From contig CALVEZ010000022.1 of the NCBI GenBank assembly GCA_944326695.1, positions 1-60,279 of the forward strand: 60,279 nt of DNA, read 5' to 3'. The stretch is from Candidatus Bilophila faecipullorum (GTDB taxonomy: Bacteria > Desulfobacterota > Desulfovibrionia > Desulfovibrionales > Desulfovibrionaceae). The translations under genes were made by a program, and so were the position numbers. Positions 27,364 to 36,018 of this stretch are shown here, piece after piece; position 1 is the stretch's first letter; each line of letters opens with the position of its first letter. Under the pieces are notes generated by a model, which was given only the letters and a program-made list of their open reading frames with translations, searched no databases and was not told the DNA's origin.

Positions 27364-29163
27364 CTAGTATTTGAACCAGATGTCGCCATTCGCCCCGCCG
27401 GAGGGGTTGGCCGTGGAGACGGTCTTTGCCGCGCCGTTCCACTTTGTGGAGTCGGCGGCGGTGTTCGTCGTGTTGCCGGTGCCCCCGTTGGCCACGGGAA
27501 GCACCCCGGTCACACCGGGCGTGATGTTGGCGGAACCGTCGAAGGAAGCGGTCGACGTGCTGGCAAGGTTCGTCCTCACAGTCCGCGCCGTAGCAAGTTT
27601 CGTGGCCGTGCCCGCATTTCCCGAAACAGTCGTCTGCGCGGGGTGGACATGATCCTCACGGGCGTATTTCGCGGACGTGCCCACGGCGGCGGTCCCGGCG
27701 GCTTTCGGCGCTGCGGCGGCGGGGGTGTATGTTGTGTTGCTGTCAACGTCGCCCACAAGCTGGTAATACGTGCCGTCATAGACGAAGTCGTAGGTACGGT
27801 TGGCGGCAAGATAGCCCGCAGAGATGGCGGCGTTCCGATAACGGATGGCCTTGGCCCCCGTGCTGTTCACGTTCAGCGTCGGGCTGGCGGCCGTGTTGGT
27901 GACAGTGAAGCGCACGGTGATGCGGGAACCGGCGGCAAGAACAAATCCCGTGCAGGCGACAACCTTGGCTGCGGTTGCGGCTTCGGTGGCGCAACTGCCA
28001 TAATGGGTAATGTTGGCGGAGCCGTTGAAACTAACCCCATCAATAGTACGGGCCGTCGCCAGCTTTGTGGCGCTGCCAGCATTCCCGGAAACGGTCGTCT
28101 GCACGGGGTGCACGTGATCGCCGCGGGCAAAGGCGTCCGTCTCTGCGCCGACCGCTGCCGTCCCGGCTGCTTTGGGCGTCGTGCCGGATGCCTTGGCATG
28201 GCCGTACTGCGTAGCGCTGGCGGCACCGTAGGTCGTGGCCGTTGAAGCGTGTGCGGTAGGCGTGCGGGCATTGGACAAGCGGGAATCGTTGCCCTGGCAG
28301 GCCGTGCCCGCCGCCGTACCGTACTTGACGTGGCCAAGCGCGGAAGCCGAGGCCGCTACATTCGTGTGCGAGGCGGGCACGGCCCCAATATCCTCCGGTG
28401 CCAGCGCGTCCGCGCCGCCACTCTTGTGGCTTTCCTTATGCGCAAGAGCGGCGGGCGCGGAGCGCGAACCGCCCTCGGTCCTCTGAGTAGCCGTGCCCGC
28501 CGCCGTGCCGTACTTCACGTGGCCGAGCGCGGAAGCCGAGGCCGCCACGTTCGCGTGCGAGGCGGGCGCCGCCCCGATGTCCGCGGGAGTCAATGCGTCC
28601 GCGCCGCCCGTCTTGTGACTCTCCTTGTGCGAGACGGACGCGGCTCCAATATCCTCCGGTGCCAGCGCGTCCGCGCCGCCACTCTTGTGGCTTTCCTTAT
28701 GTGCGGTGGGCGTGCGGGCGTTGGACAAGCGTGAATCGTTGCCCTGACAGGCCGTGCCCGCCGCCGTACCGTACTTGACGTGACCAAGTGCGGAAGCCGA
28801 GGCCGCCACGCTCGTGTGCGAGGCGGGCGCGGCTCCAATGTCCGCCGGGGCCAATGCGTCCGCGCCGCCGCTCTGATGCGTGGCCTTGTGCGGCTTCGGG
28901 GTGCGGGCATCGGAAAGCCGCGCGTCACCGGCCTTGACGAACGTCCCGTCATGGGCGCCCTCGTTCCCGTCATGATCCGCAACGGCCTGCGCGACGCAGG
29001 CGGTCACGTCCGTGCCGTGCGCGTTGGGGTCCGCGATATGCGCCGCCAATCTTTTGGCCCCTTCCACCAGGACGGCCTCGGCATCCTGCACCGCCGTCAC
29101 CGCGCCGACGACCTTTCCGGCAAGCTCGGCATTGGTCGGCTGCGTTTCCGTAGTCTGGCTCAT
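27364..29163 (-). CDS. large repetitive tail-fibre protein
   Basis: 599 residues. Residues 85-330 are tandem modules of about 60 residues built from HKESHKSGGADALAPEDIGA, ALGHVKYGTAAGTA and NDSRLSNARTPTA. Later come two copies of a DHVHP..QTTVSGNAG module and FNGSANIT / FDGSANIT fibre motifs, ending GVLPVANGGTGNTT and a Trp-containing tip GGANGDIWFKY. This is a classic long fibre; the tip determines receptor choice. One module departs from the pattern (TQRTEGGSRSAPAALAHKES). The start at 29163 directly follows the stop of the previous gene. Confidence 0.85.
   Translation of the reverse strand: MSQTTETQPTNAELAGKVVGAVTAVQDAEAVLVEGAKRLAAHIADPNAHGTDVTACVAQAVADHDGNEGAHDGTFVKAGDARLSDARTPKPHKATHQSGGADALAPADIGAAPASHTSVAASASALGHVKYGTAAGTACQGNDSRLSNARTPTAHKESHKSGGADALAPEDIGAASVSHKESHKTGGADALTPADIGAAPASHANVAASASALGHVKYGTAAGTATQRTEGGSRSAPAALAHKESHKSGGADALAPEDIGAVPASHTNVAASASALGHVKYGTAAGTACQGNDSRLSNARTPTAHASTATTYGAASATQYGHAKASGTTPKAAGTAAVGAETDAFARGDHVHPVQTTVSGNAGSATKLATARTIDGVSFNGSANITHYGSCATEAATAAKVVACTGFVLAAGSRITVRFTVTNTAASPTLNVNSTGAKAIRYRNAAISAGYLAANRTYDFVYDGTYYQLVGDVDSNTTYTPAAAAPKAAGTAAVGTSAKYAREDHVHPAQTTVSGNAGTATKLATARTVRTNLASTSTASFDGSANITPGVTGVLPVANGGTGNTTNTAADSTKWNGAAKTVSTANPSGGANGDIWFKY
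28249..28890 (-). repeat. tandem DNA repeats inside the fibre gene
   Basis: Modules of about 130-190 bp recur with near identity; for example the block around 28380-28440 is repeated around 28648-28702, and the block at 28305-28360 around 28748-28810. Such repeats can recombine and change fibre length. Confidence 0.75.
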
Positions 29164-29164
29164 A

Positions 29165-29482
29165 TTATGCTCCCTGCGTCGGCGGCGTGAAGCCGTTGGC
29201 GGCCGCCCACGTCTCGATGGCCGCCAGCCGATCCGCATAGCGGACCAGTTCGGCGGCGTAGTGTACAAGATTGGCCTGATCGTCCTCATGGACATGGCCG
29301 ACTTTGGAAAGCCCGTCCCACGCTTCGGCAAGGGTCCGGTCCCTGGACACCAGCACGCTGTGCGCCGTGGTCTGCGGCAAAAGGACGACCTCCGTCCCGG
29401 CAGGCAGGGTTTTCCCGCCCGCCAGCGTCAAGGGGCGCTCAAGCGTGGTCGTCAGAACCTGACAAAGTGCTGTCTGCGTCAT
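29165..29482 (-). CDS. small tail-region protein
   Basis: 105 residues. N-terminal half is beta-like (RPLTLAGGKTLPAGTEVVLL), the C-terminal half helical with KVGHVHEDDQANLVHYAAEL. Reminiscent of N-terminal adaptor pieces of fibre modules, but I recognise no family. It lies between two fibre genes, one base before the next start. Confidence 0.6.
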   Translation of the reverse strand: MTQTALCQVLTTTLERPLTLAGGKTLPAGTEVVLLPQTTAHSVLVSRDRTLAEAWDGLSKVGHVHEDDQANLVHYAAELVRYADRLAAIETWAAANGFTPPTQGA

Positions 29483-29531
29483 GCTCGTGTCCCGACCGGG
29501 GCCGAAACCCCGGTCCGTTGACGGTTAAAAA

Positions 29532-30167
29532 TCAGACTTCAGCCGGGGACTCGTAATCCGCCAGAACCATCCGCACCTTGCCGGTAAACACGGGACTCTC
29601 TTCGGCGGAAGTCACGAAGGCCATGCCGGTTTCGCCCAGGGTCTTGCCGTTGTAGGTCAGGTCGCCGGAGCCGTCCTCGCCCACGCCGTCGAGAACGGTC
29701 TTGTTGGCATGGGCATGGGAACTGCCCGACAGCCCGTCCAGGAGAGCCTTGAGAGCCTTCCCCTGCTCGGCGGAAAGGACCTTGTCGACGCCGCCGGTCG
29801 TGAGATCATTGACAATGTCGTCTTTGGCGACGTGATCGGAGACCAGAGCGTCAATGCTGCCTTTGTTCTCATTGATGGCGGCGACCAGCTCCACAAGGCG
29901 GTCAATCGTGCCGCCGTCGGCCTCCCCCTTCAAAAACGTATCGACGGCCGTCTGAAGGGCGGCCAGACTGTCCTGAACCGTCTTGATGTCGCCGTCCTTC
30001 AGAGCGTTGACGGCCGCGTCGACGGCGGCCTGAGTCAGGTGGACGGAAGCGTCGGCCACATGGCTCTCGAAGGACACGCCGCTCGCGGCGTCAACGACGA
30101 GCGCGCCGGAATACAGGATTTCGTTGCCGTTTTCGTCAAGGAATTGGGAAAGGAGTTTCTTGGCCAT
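29532..30167 (-). CDS. fibre-associated protein
   Basis: 211 residues. Contains helical repeats (VDAAVNALKDGDIKTVQDSL) and the motif SAEQGKALKALLDGLSGSSH, common in phage fibre and baseplate-like proteins. It starts with MAKKLLSQFLDENGNEILYS, an N-terminal attachment-like segment. Co-transcribed with the fibre genes on both sides. Confidence 0.65.
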   Translation of the reverse strand: MAKKLLSQFLDENGNEILYSGALVVDAASGVSFESHVADASVHLTQAAVDAAVNALKDGDIKTVQDSLAALQTAVDTFLKGEADGGTIDRLVELVAAINENKGSIDALVSDHVAKDDIVNDLTTGGVDKVLSAEQGKALKALLDGLSGSSHAHANKTVLDGVGEDGSGDLTYNGKTLGETGMAFVTSAEESPVFTGKVRMVLADYESPAEV

Positions 30168-30185
30168 GACAATCCTCTTTCATGT

Positions 30186-31991
30186 TTAAGGGTTCTGGGA
30201 AAAATCATCGACGACTGCGGTGATGGCCGCTCCAGCAACGGGGAGGTTCTCGGCGTCGTCAACAAGGGTCAGCGGCACGATCTTCACGCCAGGGGCCAGC
30301 TCATAGCCGCCGGGAGACAGGTTGCCGCCTCCACCGTGGGGCACAGTGACGTGATCAAGCTCGACACGGGTCATGCGATCCGCCAGCCGCACCATCTGGG
30401 CGGACAGTTCCACCATGCCCGCTTCCACCTGGTAGTCGTGCAGAAAGCGCGCCGCGAGGTCTTCACAGGCGTCCCGTGCCTCCGCCGCCCTGTCCGCGCT
30501 GTCCCGACAATCCGCGACGGCCTCCTGTGCCTCCTGTGCGGCGGCCTGTGCTCCCTCAGCATGCAACCGGGCCGTATCGGCGGCTTCCACGGCTTCGGTC
30601 GTGGCCTGTTCCACGGCCCCGGCCACAATCTGCGGCGTCAGGATATCGAGGGCCGTCTGTTTAATGGCTTCCTCCACGTTCCCGGCGCTGGCCTCGGCCC
30701 GGTCGGCGTCGGCCCTGGACGAAGCCGCGGATCGGGCCGCCTCTTCAGCCGACCGCGCAGCCATGTCGCGGGCGGACGCCGCCGCCTGATTCGACTGCGC
30801 CGCCGAAAAAGCGTCCAGCCTCGCGGCGGAGGCGGCCTTTTCCGCCGTCCGCGCCGCGTCTTCGGCGTCGTGAACCCGGTTGGCGATTTCCTGCGCCTTT
30901 GCGTCGGCGCGCGCGGCGGCGGCCTCGGCGCAGGTTTGGGAGAGCTCGGCGGCCCGCGCCGCCTCCAGCACAGTCCCCACGGCCGCTTCTGAGGTTTCAG
31001 CCGCCAGCTCGGACGCCCTGGCGCACTCGCAGGCCCGGTTCGCATGGCTCTGGGCCGACAGCGAGGCGCAGCCCGCCTTCTTCGCGGCGGCTTCCGCGCG
31101 CTCGGTGAGCTGCTCGAAGTCCTCCTTGAACAGCTCGCCTTCCTCATGGAATTGCCGCAGCCCGTCCTCGACGCCCTTGTCGAGCGCGTCCACGGCCCGC
31201 GCCTCCGCGCGGGTTACGGCTTCCACGGCATCGGCCTTCAGAGCGGCGGCAGTGCCCGTCACTTCCGTCACGGCCTGCGCCGCCCGCGCCTCAATCCGGT
31301 TCAGGGCGTCGTTCCGGCTCTCCGTGATGACGGCCGTCGCCGCCGTGGTCAGCCGTTTGGCTTCGTTTTCCACGCGCCCCGTCACCTCGTTCTCGAAGAA
31401 AACGATGCGCTCCTCGGCGCGCTCCACCAACGCCCCGGCATCCTCCGCCTTGGCCGTCGCCAACTCCGCCGCGATCTGGGCGGAGGTTTTCGCAGCTTCG
31501 GCCTTTTGCGCGGCCGCGCTCGCCTGCCCGACGCCGGACTGGGCGGCCTGTGCGTAGCTCTGCGCCGCGTCCCGGGCGGCGGACGCCTGCCCCGCGTACA
31601 GGGCGACCTCGGACGTGATGACCTGCCCCGCGCCGCGCTGGTCATAGGGCGAGAGTTCCATGATGTCCTGCAAGTCGCAGTCATGGTTCGGGACCACGGC
31701 ATAGCCGCTTACGGACCCGGAACCGCCGCCGAAACACGAAGACTCGCAGCCGCCGTGCGGATACTTGATGTGCACACGGTATTCGGAGGATTCCGTACCG
31801 ACTTCGTTGGGCCAGACGGCAAGGACGGCCTTGCCCGTAGCGTCGGTTTCGGCCCGCGCCTCGCGCGGCACGATGTAGCCGGAGTAGCGCTCGACGGTGG
31901 TCAGGCGCATCGTGATCACGGCCCCGTGGACCGCTTTGCCGTTCTGATCGTAGACGCGCGCCGTCACATTGACGGTCGGAAGAGTGCTCAT
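30186..31991 (-). CDS. fibre stalk protein with long Ala-rich coiled coil
   Basis: 601 residues. Residues 1-110 form a beta domain with an Ig-like look (VTARVYDQNGKAVHGAVITM), probably the tail anchor. Residues 125-540 are an alanine-rich coiled coil with a heptad-like pattern (QASAARDAAQSYAQAAQS, AAEAAAARADAKAQEIANRV), as in lambda Stf stalks. The final 60 residues are a small globular cap ending DDFSQNP. Its ATGA overlaps the adaptor gene stop, so expression is coupled to the head-tail genes. Confidence 0.8.
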   Translation of the reverse strand: MSTLPTVNVTARVYDQNGKAVHGAVITMRLTTVERYSGYIVPREARAETDATGKAVLAVWPNEVGTESSEYRVHIKYPHGGCESSCFGGGSGSVSGYAVVPNHDCDLQDIMELSPYDQRGAGQVITSEVALYAGQASAARDAAQSYAQAAQSGVGQASAAAQKAEAAKTSAQIAAELATAKAEDAGALVERAEERIVFFENEVTGRVENEAKRLTTAATAVITESRNDALNRIEARAAQAVTEVTGTAAALKADAVEAVTRAEARAVDALDKGVEDGLRQFHEEGELFKEDFEQLTERAEAAAKKAGCASLSAQSHANRACECARASELAAETSEAAVGTVLEAARAAELSQTCAEAAAARADAKAQEIANRVHDAEDAARTAEKAASAARLDAFSAAQSNQAAASARDMAARSAEEAARSAASSRADADRAEASAGNVEEAIKQTALDILTPQIVAGAVEQATTEAVEAADTARLHAEGAQAAAQEAQEAVADCRDSADRAAEARDACEDLAARFLHDYQVEAGMVELSAQMVRLADRMTRVELDHVTVPHGGGGNLSPGGYELAPGVKIVPLTLVDDAENLPVAGAAITAVVDDFSQNP

Positions 31992-32584
31992 AGGTCACCT
32001 CGGTTGCGCGGACACGCCGTCAGCCGCCGTCCGTCCGCACGTCTTGCAAGCCGGATGCGGGCCTGCGCCACGCCCTGTTCGTAGAGCGACAGATTCATCT
32101 GGGCGGCCTGCGGATCAGACCAGCCGACATGGCGGCCGCTCATGGATTTGATCTTGGCAAGAACGCCGAAAAGCAGAGTATCCCCGTATTCTTCAAGAAA
32201 AACCTCGGGCGCACGCTCGCTCAGACGGCGCGGCGCGAGGACGCAACGGGCGCGGACGGCCCGGTCCGAATCCGCGGGATTTCGGAAGGCGACGCACAAG
32301 CCCGCCCCGGCCTGTTCCGCGTGGAAATCCTCCCCGTCCACAAGGGGAAGGCCGTCGAGCGTCAGTTCAAGCAGCCGACACACGGAGGCTTCCCGTTCCG
32401 GGGCCAGCTCGACAAGGCGATCTCCCCTGAAAAGCGTTTCCGCAAAGGTTGCCCGCCACGCTTCCGTGCGCCTGAAGAAATCGACGGCAAGCATCTGAAC
32501 GGCATCCAGAACGACGACGGCGGGACAGGGCTGCACGAAAGGAACGGCCCGCCGCGTCAGCGTTTCATACGAAAGCATACGCAT
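31988..32584 (-). CDS. adaptor-type protein B2 (paralogue of 33285-33860)
   Basis: 198 residues from the ATG at 32584 (TGATG overlap with the previous stop). It is a divergent paralogue of the gene at 33285-33860: AVPFVQPCPAVVVLDAVQML..DFFRRTEAW matches VMPLVQPCPKYLVMDAIRHA..DFFTRTRVW, and both end with AKIKSMSG.(H/N)(S)VGW and a LYE..(I/V)A motif. Likely a neck or head-tail connector component. The pairing with its neighbour reflects a tandem duplication. Confidence 0.7.
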   Translation of the reverse strand: MRMLSYETLTRRAVPFVQPCPAVVVLDAVQMLAVDFFRRTEAWRATFAETLFRGDRLVELAPEREASVCRLLELTLDGLPLVDGEDFHAEQAGAGLCVAFRNPADSDRAVRARCVLAPRRLSERAPEVFLEEYGDTLLFGVLAKIKSMSGRHVGWSDPQAAQMNLSLYEQGVAQARIRLARRADGRRLTACPRNRGDL

Positions 32585-33285
32585 CAGCCTTCTCCCCGCA
32601 CGGATGACGCGCTCCTGGGCCACGTCATGTCCACCTTCTGCTTCATGTCCAGCTCGTTCAAAAATTCCTGCTTGTGGTGCAGGGCCCGGGTCACGCTGGC
32701 CTGATCCCCGTAGCCGGACAGGATTTCATACAGCATGTGATGCTGAATGGCCTGCTTGTAGGATTCCGACAGGCTCACCTCGTCGTCGATGCCGACGATG
32801 CGCGCCGGTTCCGCGCTGTAGGTCGCCTCGACCCACACGTCCCCGCCGCCCGGCACGGGCGGATAGACGATATAGGTGTCGTTGTCCGTCAGCCGGTCAT
32901 AGCCGTAATTGTCTATGGGGCAACGCATTCCTCCGCCAAAGGCCCCCAGAGACAAGAGTATCTCCGGGGCGGCGGGGATGATGTGGCTCCCCGGCGTGCA
33001 GCCGTCCTCGCCCATATTGCGGACGAGCTCGATGAGGGTGATGGCGTCGGCACTGCTGCGGTGAAGCCTGCGGCGGGGAATCCTCTGCCGCAGGCCGGGC
33101 TCAAGCAGGATGCTCTCCGTAACGGCGTTGGCCTCGGGGCGGCAGACGATCACTTCACGCACGGCCGCATTCAGAAAATCGAAGAGCGTCACCGTAATCG
33201 TGTCCCGGCTCTCGCGCAGGGCCTCGTTGCCGTCGGCATTCTGAACCGCCCAGAGGACATGGGGTATGATGTCGCGCGCCGTCAT
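32584..33285 (-). CDS. adaptor-type protein A2 (DUF6682-like; paralogue of 33857-34573)
   Basis: 233 residues. LFDFLNAAVREVIVCRPEAN and PIDNYGYDRLTDND are shared with the upstream paralogue (LLDFLNAAIRTIVMLRPDAT, CIDNYGYDRLVDR). Both end with a LHHK/THHYEAMLKELEMK-type helix. Proteins of this kind (DUF6682-like) lie between capsid and tail genes in podoviruses and probably form part of the neck. The family name is from memory of its N-terminal motif. Confidence 0.7.
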   Translation of the reverse strand: MTARDIIPHVLWAVQNADGNEALRESRDTITVTLFDFLNAAVREVIVCRPEANAVTESILLEPGLRQRIPRRRLHRSSADAITLIELVRNMGEDGCTPGSHIIPAAPEILLSLGAFGGGMRCPIDNYGYDRLTDNDTYIVYPPVPGGGDVWVEATYSAEPARIVGIDDEVSLSESYKQAIQHHMLYEILSGYGDQASVTRALHHKQEFLNELDMKQKVDMTWPRSASSVRGEG

Positions 33286-33860
33286 CAGCTTGCCACAGTC
33301 AGGATGTTCCAGCCCGCGCGATCCCGCGTCACCAGCCTCTGCGCCCGCGCGATCTCGCTCTCGTACAAATCGAAATGCACCTTGGCCCCCTCCGCGTCGA
33401 TCCACCCGACGCTGTTGCCGGACATGGCCTTTATCTTCGCCAGCGCCCCATAGACGACGGCGTCGCCCCAGTCACGGGCCTGCTCGTCGGGCAATGCCTC
33501 GGCATCCCGGGAAGGGCACAGCGAGACGCACAATTCCGTACAGCAGGGCCCTTCGACGCCCTTCGGGAACTTCACGTCGACCGTGGCGTCGCGCACCACG
33601 TAATCAATGCCGAGGATCAGCCGTTGGCCGTTGACGCCGACGTATTCGACGCGCACCAGCGAAGAGGCCGGGGGGAGCGGGATGTCGTTCGCCCCTTCGG
33701 TCAGCGCGCCGACATGCCGTTCCCTCCACACGCGGGTCCGGGTGAAGAAATCCACCGCCGCGTGCCGGATGGCGTCCATCACGAGGTACTTGGGACAGGG
33801 CTGCACCAGAGGCATGACGATGGGCAGAAAGTAGGCGTATTCGTTGGGGCGCGGGTTCAT
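33285..33860 (-). CDS. adaptor-type protein B1
   Basis: 191 residues from the ATG at 33860, which overlaps the upstream stop. Contains VMPLVQPCPKYLVMDAIRHA, DFFTRTRVWRE, a beta-rich middle (LVRVEYVGVNGQRLILGIDY) and AKIKAMSGNSVGW. First B-type member of the duplicated A-B pair. Neck/connector role inferred from its position between capsid and fibre genes. Confidence 0.72.
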   Translation of the reverse strand: MNPRPNEYAYFLPIVMPLVQPCPKYLVMDAIRHAAVDFFTRTRVWRERHVGALTEGANDIPLPPASSLVRVEYVGVNGQRLILGIDYVVRDATVDVKFPKGVEGPCCTELCVSLCPSRDAEALPDEQARDWGDAVVYGALAKIKAMSGNSVGWIDAEGAKVHFDLYESEIARAQRLVTRDRAGWNILTVAS

Positions 33861-34573
33861 GACATGGCCCCCTTGCGCACCTGAGGCGCGTTGACCGGCC
33901 AGCCCCGGTCCGTCGCGGTCTTCATTTCCAGTTCCTTGAGCATGGCCTCGTAATGATGCGTGGCCCGTTGCAGGTTGCTGGCTTCGTTGTCGCCCGAAAA
34001 CACGCCGTACAGCACGCCGTGCACCAGCGCGCTCTGGAAGGTATCGGGGATGGGCAGAGAATCCTTCTCTCCGCTTACCTGCGGCGGCGTCGCGCTGTAG
34101 GTGGCTTCCACCCACACCGAAGCGCCGGGCTCGACGGCGGGAAAGATATAGTAGACCAGACGATCCACGAGCCGGTCATAACCGTAGTTGTCGATGCACC
34201 TTGCCGTACTGATCCCATTGCACCCCATGCCGCGGATCATTTCGGGAGTGATGGGAAGAATCCCGCCTCCGGGCGTCTTCCCGTCACTCCCCATATTGCG
34301 CGTGATGTCGATGAGCGTCAGCGCGTCGTGGCTCGCCTGATGCAGGGTGCGGTTCGGAATCCTTTGCCTCATGCCCGATTCCAGACGGATGCTTTCCGTG
34401 ATGGCCGTTGCATCGGGACGCAGCATGACGATGGTCCTGATCGCCGCATTCAGAAAATCGAGCAGGCCGACGGCATCGCTGGCGCCGCCGGTCCATTTCC
34501 AGCGCGCGTCGGTTTCCGGTTCAAGGTCCTGCAACGCGCCGGACACGAGGCGCAGGATTTCCGCCGCCTGCAT
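33857..34573 (-). CDS. adaptor-type protein A1 (DUF6682-like)
   Basis: 238 residues from the ATG at 34573. Motifs: LLDFLNAAIRTIVMLRPDAT, MRQRIPNRTLHQASHDALTL, RCIDNYGYDRL, and a C-terminal helix ATHHYEAMLKELEMKT. First A-type member of the duplicated pair. Directly follows the capsid-proximal genes; predicted neck protein. Confidence 0.72.
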   Translation of the reverse strand: MQAAEILRLVSGALQDLEPETDARWKWTGGASDAVGLLDFLNAAIRTIVMLRPDATAITESIRLESGMRQRIPNRTLHQASHDALTLIDITRNMGSDGKTPGGGILPITPEMIRGMGCNGISTARCIDNYGYDRLVDRLVYYIFPAVEPGASVWVEATYSATPPQVSGEKDSLPIPDTFQSALVHGVLYGVFSGDNEASNLQRATHHYEAMLKELEMKTATDRGWPVNAPQVRKGAMS

Positions 34574-34575
34574 GA

Positions 34576-34968
34576 CTACACCGCCTCGCCGATCCGGCGG
34601 TACGGGAAGCGGGGCACGGCGACGAACGACATGGTCCGCTCGCGCGTCACCGGGTCCACACTGACAAGAGGCTGCTTCTCCACGGCGAGTTCGAGGGCGT
34701 GGATCACCGCTTCCGGGACTTCCACCTCCTTGTCCCGCTCGATGAGATAGGACTGGCCATTGACGCCGAGCGTCACGGGGCATTTCTCGTGCTCGCCGCG
34801 CCCGGACGGAATGACGATCCGCACCTTGCGCTGCTGCCTGAGCTGCGCCACGGCCTGCGCCTCGCTCTTCTGAACGGACTGGTTCAGGCGTTCGCTCTCC
34901 TCCGTGGTCAGGGGCGGTTTGCTGCCGGATTCCTTTTCCTTCGCCTTTTCTTCCTTCATTTGGGACAT
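34576..34968 (-). CDS. small capsid-region protein
   Basis: 130 residues. Charged, disordered N-terminus (MKEEKAKEKESGSKPP) followed by a beta-rich part (VRIVIPSGRGEHEKCPVTLG, VNGQSYLIERDKEVEVPEAV). Such proteins often follow N4-gp56-type capsid genes and may decorate or stabilise the capsid. Nine bases separate it from the capsid gene; RBS GGAG. Confidence 0.65.
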   Translation of the reverse strand: MSQMKEEKAKEKESGSKPPLTTEESERLNQSVQKSEAQAVAQLRQQRKVRIVIPSGRGEHEKCPVTLGVNGQSYLIERDKEVEVPEAVIHALELAVEKQPLVSVDPVTRERTMSFVAVPRFPYRRIGEAV

Positions 34969-34977
34969 GGGCGGCTC

Positions 34978-36003
34978 CTACAGCGAAGACACGGCGACTT
35001 CGGCCCGGATCATGTGCAGATCGTAGAGGATGATGGCACCGTGCCACATCTTCCAGGCGATGCTGCCGCGCTGACCAAGGGGATCGCCGCCACGCGGGAC
35101 GTTGGGATTAAGGACCATCGGCACGATGGGCGACTTGCCGCCTGCGGACCGGTTGAAGGGGATGCTCCCGAAGGCGTTCTTGGCGAGGTAGAGGACGGGA
35201 TAGACGTCGGCGCACGCTCCGGCAGAGGACAAAACGCCGCTCCCGGCGGCCCCCGCGTCGGCCCACGGCTCGAAGACGGTGGTGCACATGTAGCGCACGC
35301 CTTCCACGGAGCCGATTTCGCCGGGCATGGGCTTATACCCCCCGCCGTAGTCCTTTACGTCAAGGAAACCGCGCATTTCGCGGATGTCCGCCTCGCAATC
35401 GGTGTGGCAGATGGCGACATACGAAGGCAGCACGCTCTCGGTCTTGAAGTTCGGGGACGCGCTGACGAACGAGGTGATGGGCATGGCAAGCTGACGCTTG
35501 AGCATACGGGTCACCCGGCGCTGGAGTTCCAGCGTCAGCGGCTTGTTCACGCCGTTGCGGTTGGTCGCCTGCGCCCCGGCCGTCTCGCCGGAAAAGAACA
35601 CGTTGGTCCCGCCGAGCACCACGCCCGCCGTGATGCGTTCGCGCATGATGGCCGCCTGTTCGCCCAGAATGGCCGAGAATTCGACAATGAGCGGGTCCTC
35701 ATGGGTATCGGCCAGCACGTCGGTCAGTTCGATCCAGTCGCCGTACTGGTTGATGGTGGCCTCGATGTCCTTGAACGTCGGCTTGCTGGCCTGCGGCGTC
35801 ACGCCTTCGATGAGCGCCTTGGGCTGGTTGGGAAGATGCTCATAGCCACGGAACTTGATTGTCCGCGTGCTGTGGGCGGGCAGCGGTTTCGGCTGCCCGA
35901 ACTTGTCGAGCACGAGCAGGGGCTGCGAACGCTCAAGGAGCTGCTTCGAGAAATACCCTGCGGTGCGGTAGGAGATGTCTCCTGTGGTCGTCATGGGAGG
36001 CAT
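34978..36003 (-). CDS. major capsid protein, N4-gp56 family
   Basis: 341 residues. The sequence (YRTAGYFSKQLLERSQPLLV, STRTIKFRGYEHLPNQP, ATINQYGDWIELTDVLADTH, and GGTNVFFSGETAG) is typical of the N4-gp56 family of HK97-fold capsid proteins. Forms the icosahedral shell. GAGGTG lies eight bases before the ATG at 36003. It follows the scaffold gene, as usual. The C-terminal region includes SIAWKMWHGAIILYDLHMIR. Confidence 0.9.
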   Translation of the reverse strand: MPPMTTTGDISYRTAGYFSKQLLERSQPLLVLDKFGQPKPLPAHSTRTIKFRGYEHLPNQPKALIEGVTPQASKPTFKDIEATINQYGDWIELTDVLADTHEDPLIVEFSAILGEQAAIMRERITAGVVLGGTNVFFSGETAGAQATNRNGVNKPLTLELQRRVTRMLKRQLAMPITSFVSASPNFKTESVLPSYVAICHTDCEADIREMRGFLDVKDYGGGYKPMPGEIGSVEGVRYMCTTVFEPWADAGAAGSGVLSSAGACADVYPVLYLAKNAFGSIPFNRSAGGKSPIVPMVLNPNVPRGGDPLGQRGSIAWKMWHGAIILYDLHMIRAEVAVSSL

Positions 36004-36018
36004 ACGTTTTCACCTCGG

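Noticed and set aside
28441..28500. Frameshift inside the fibre repeat module
   Set aside because: The odd module stays in frame on both sides and its DNA differs throughout, so it is a divergent module and not an indel.
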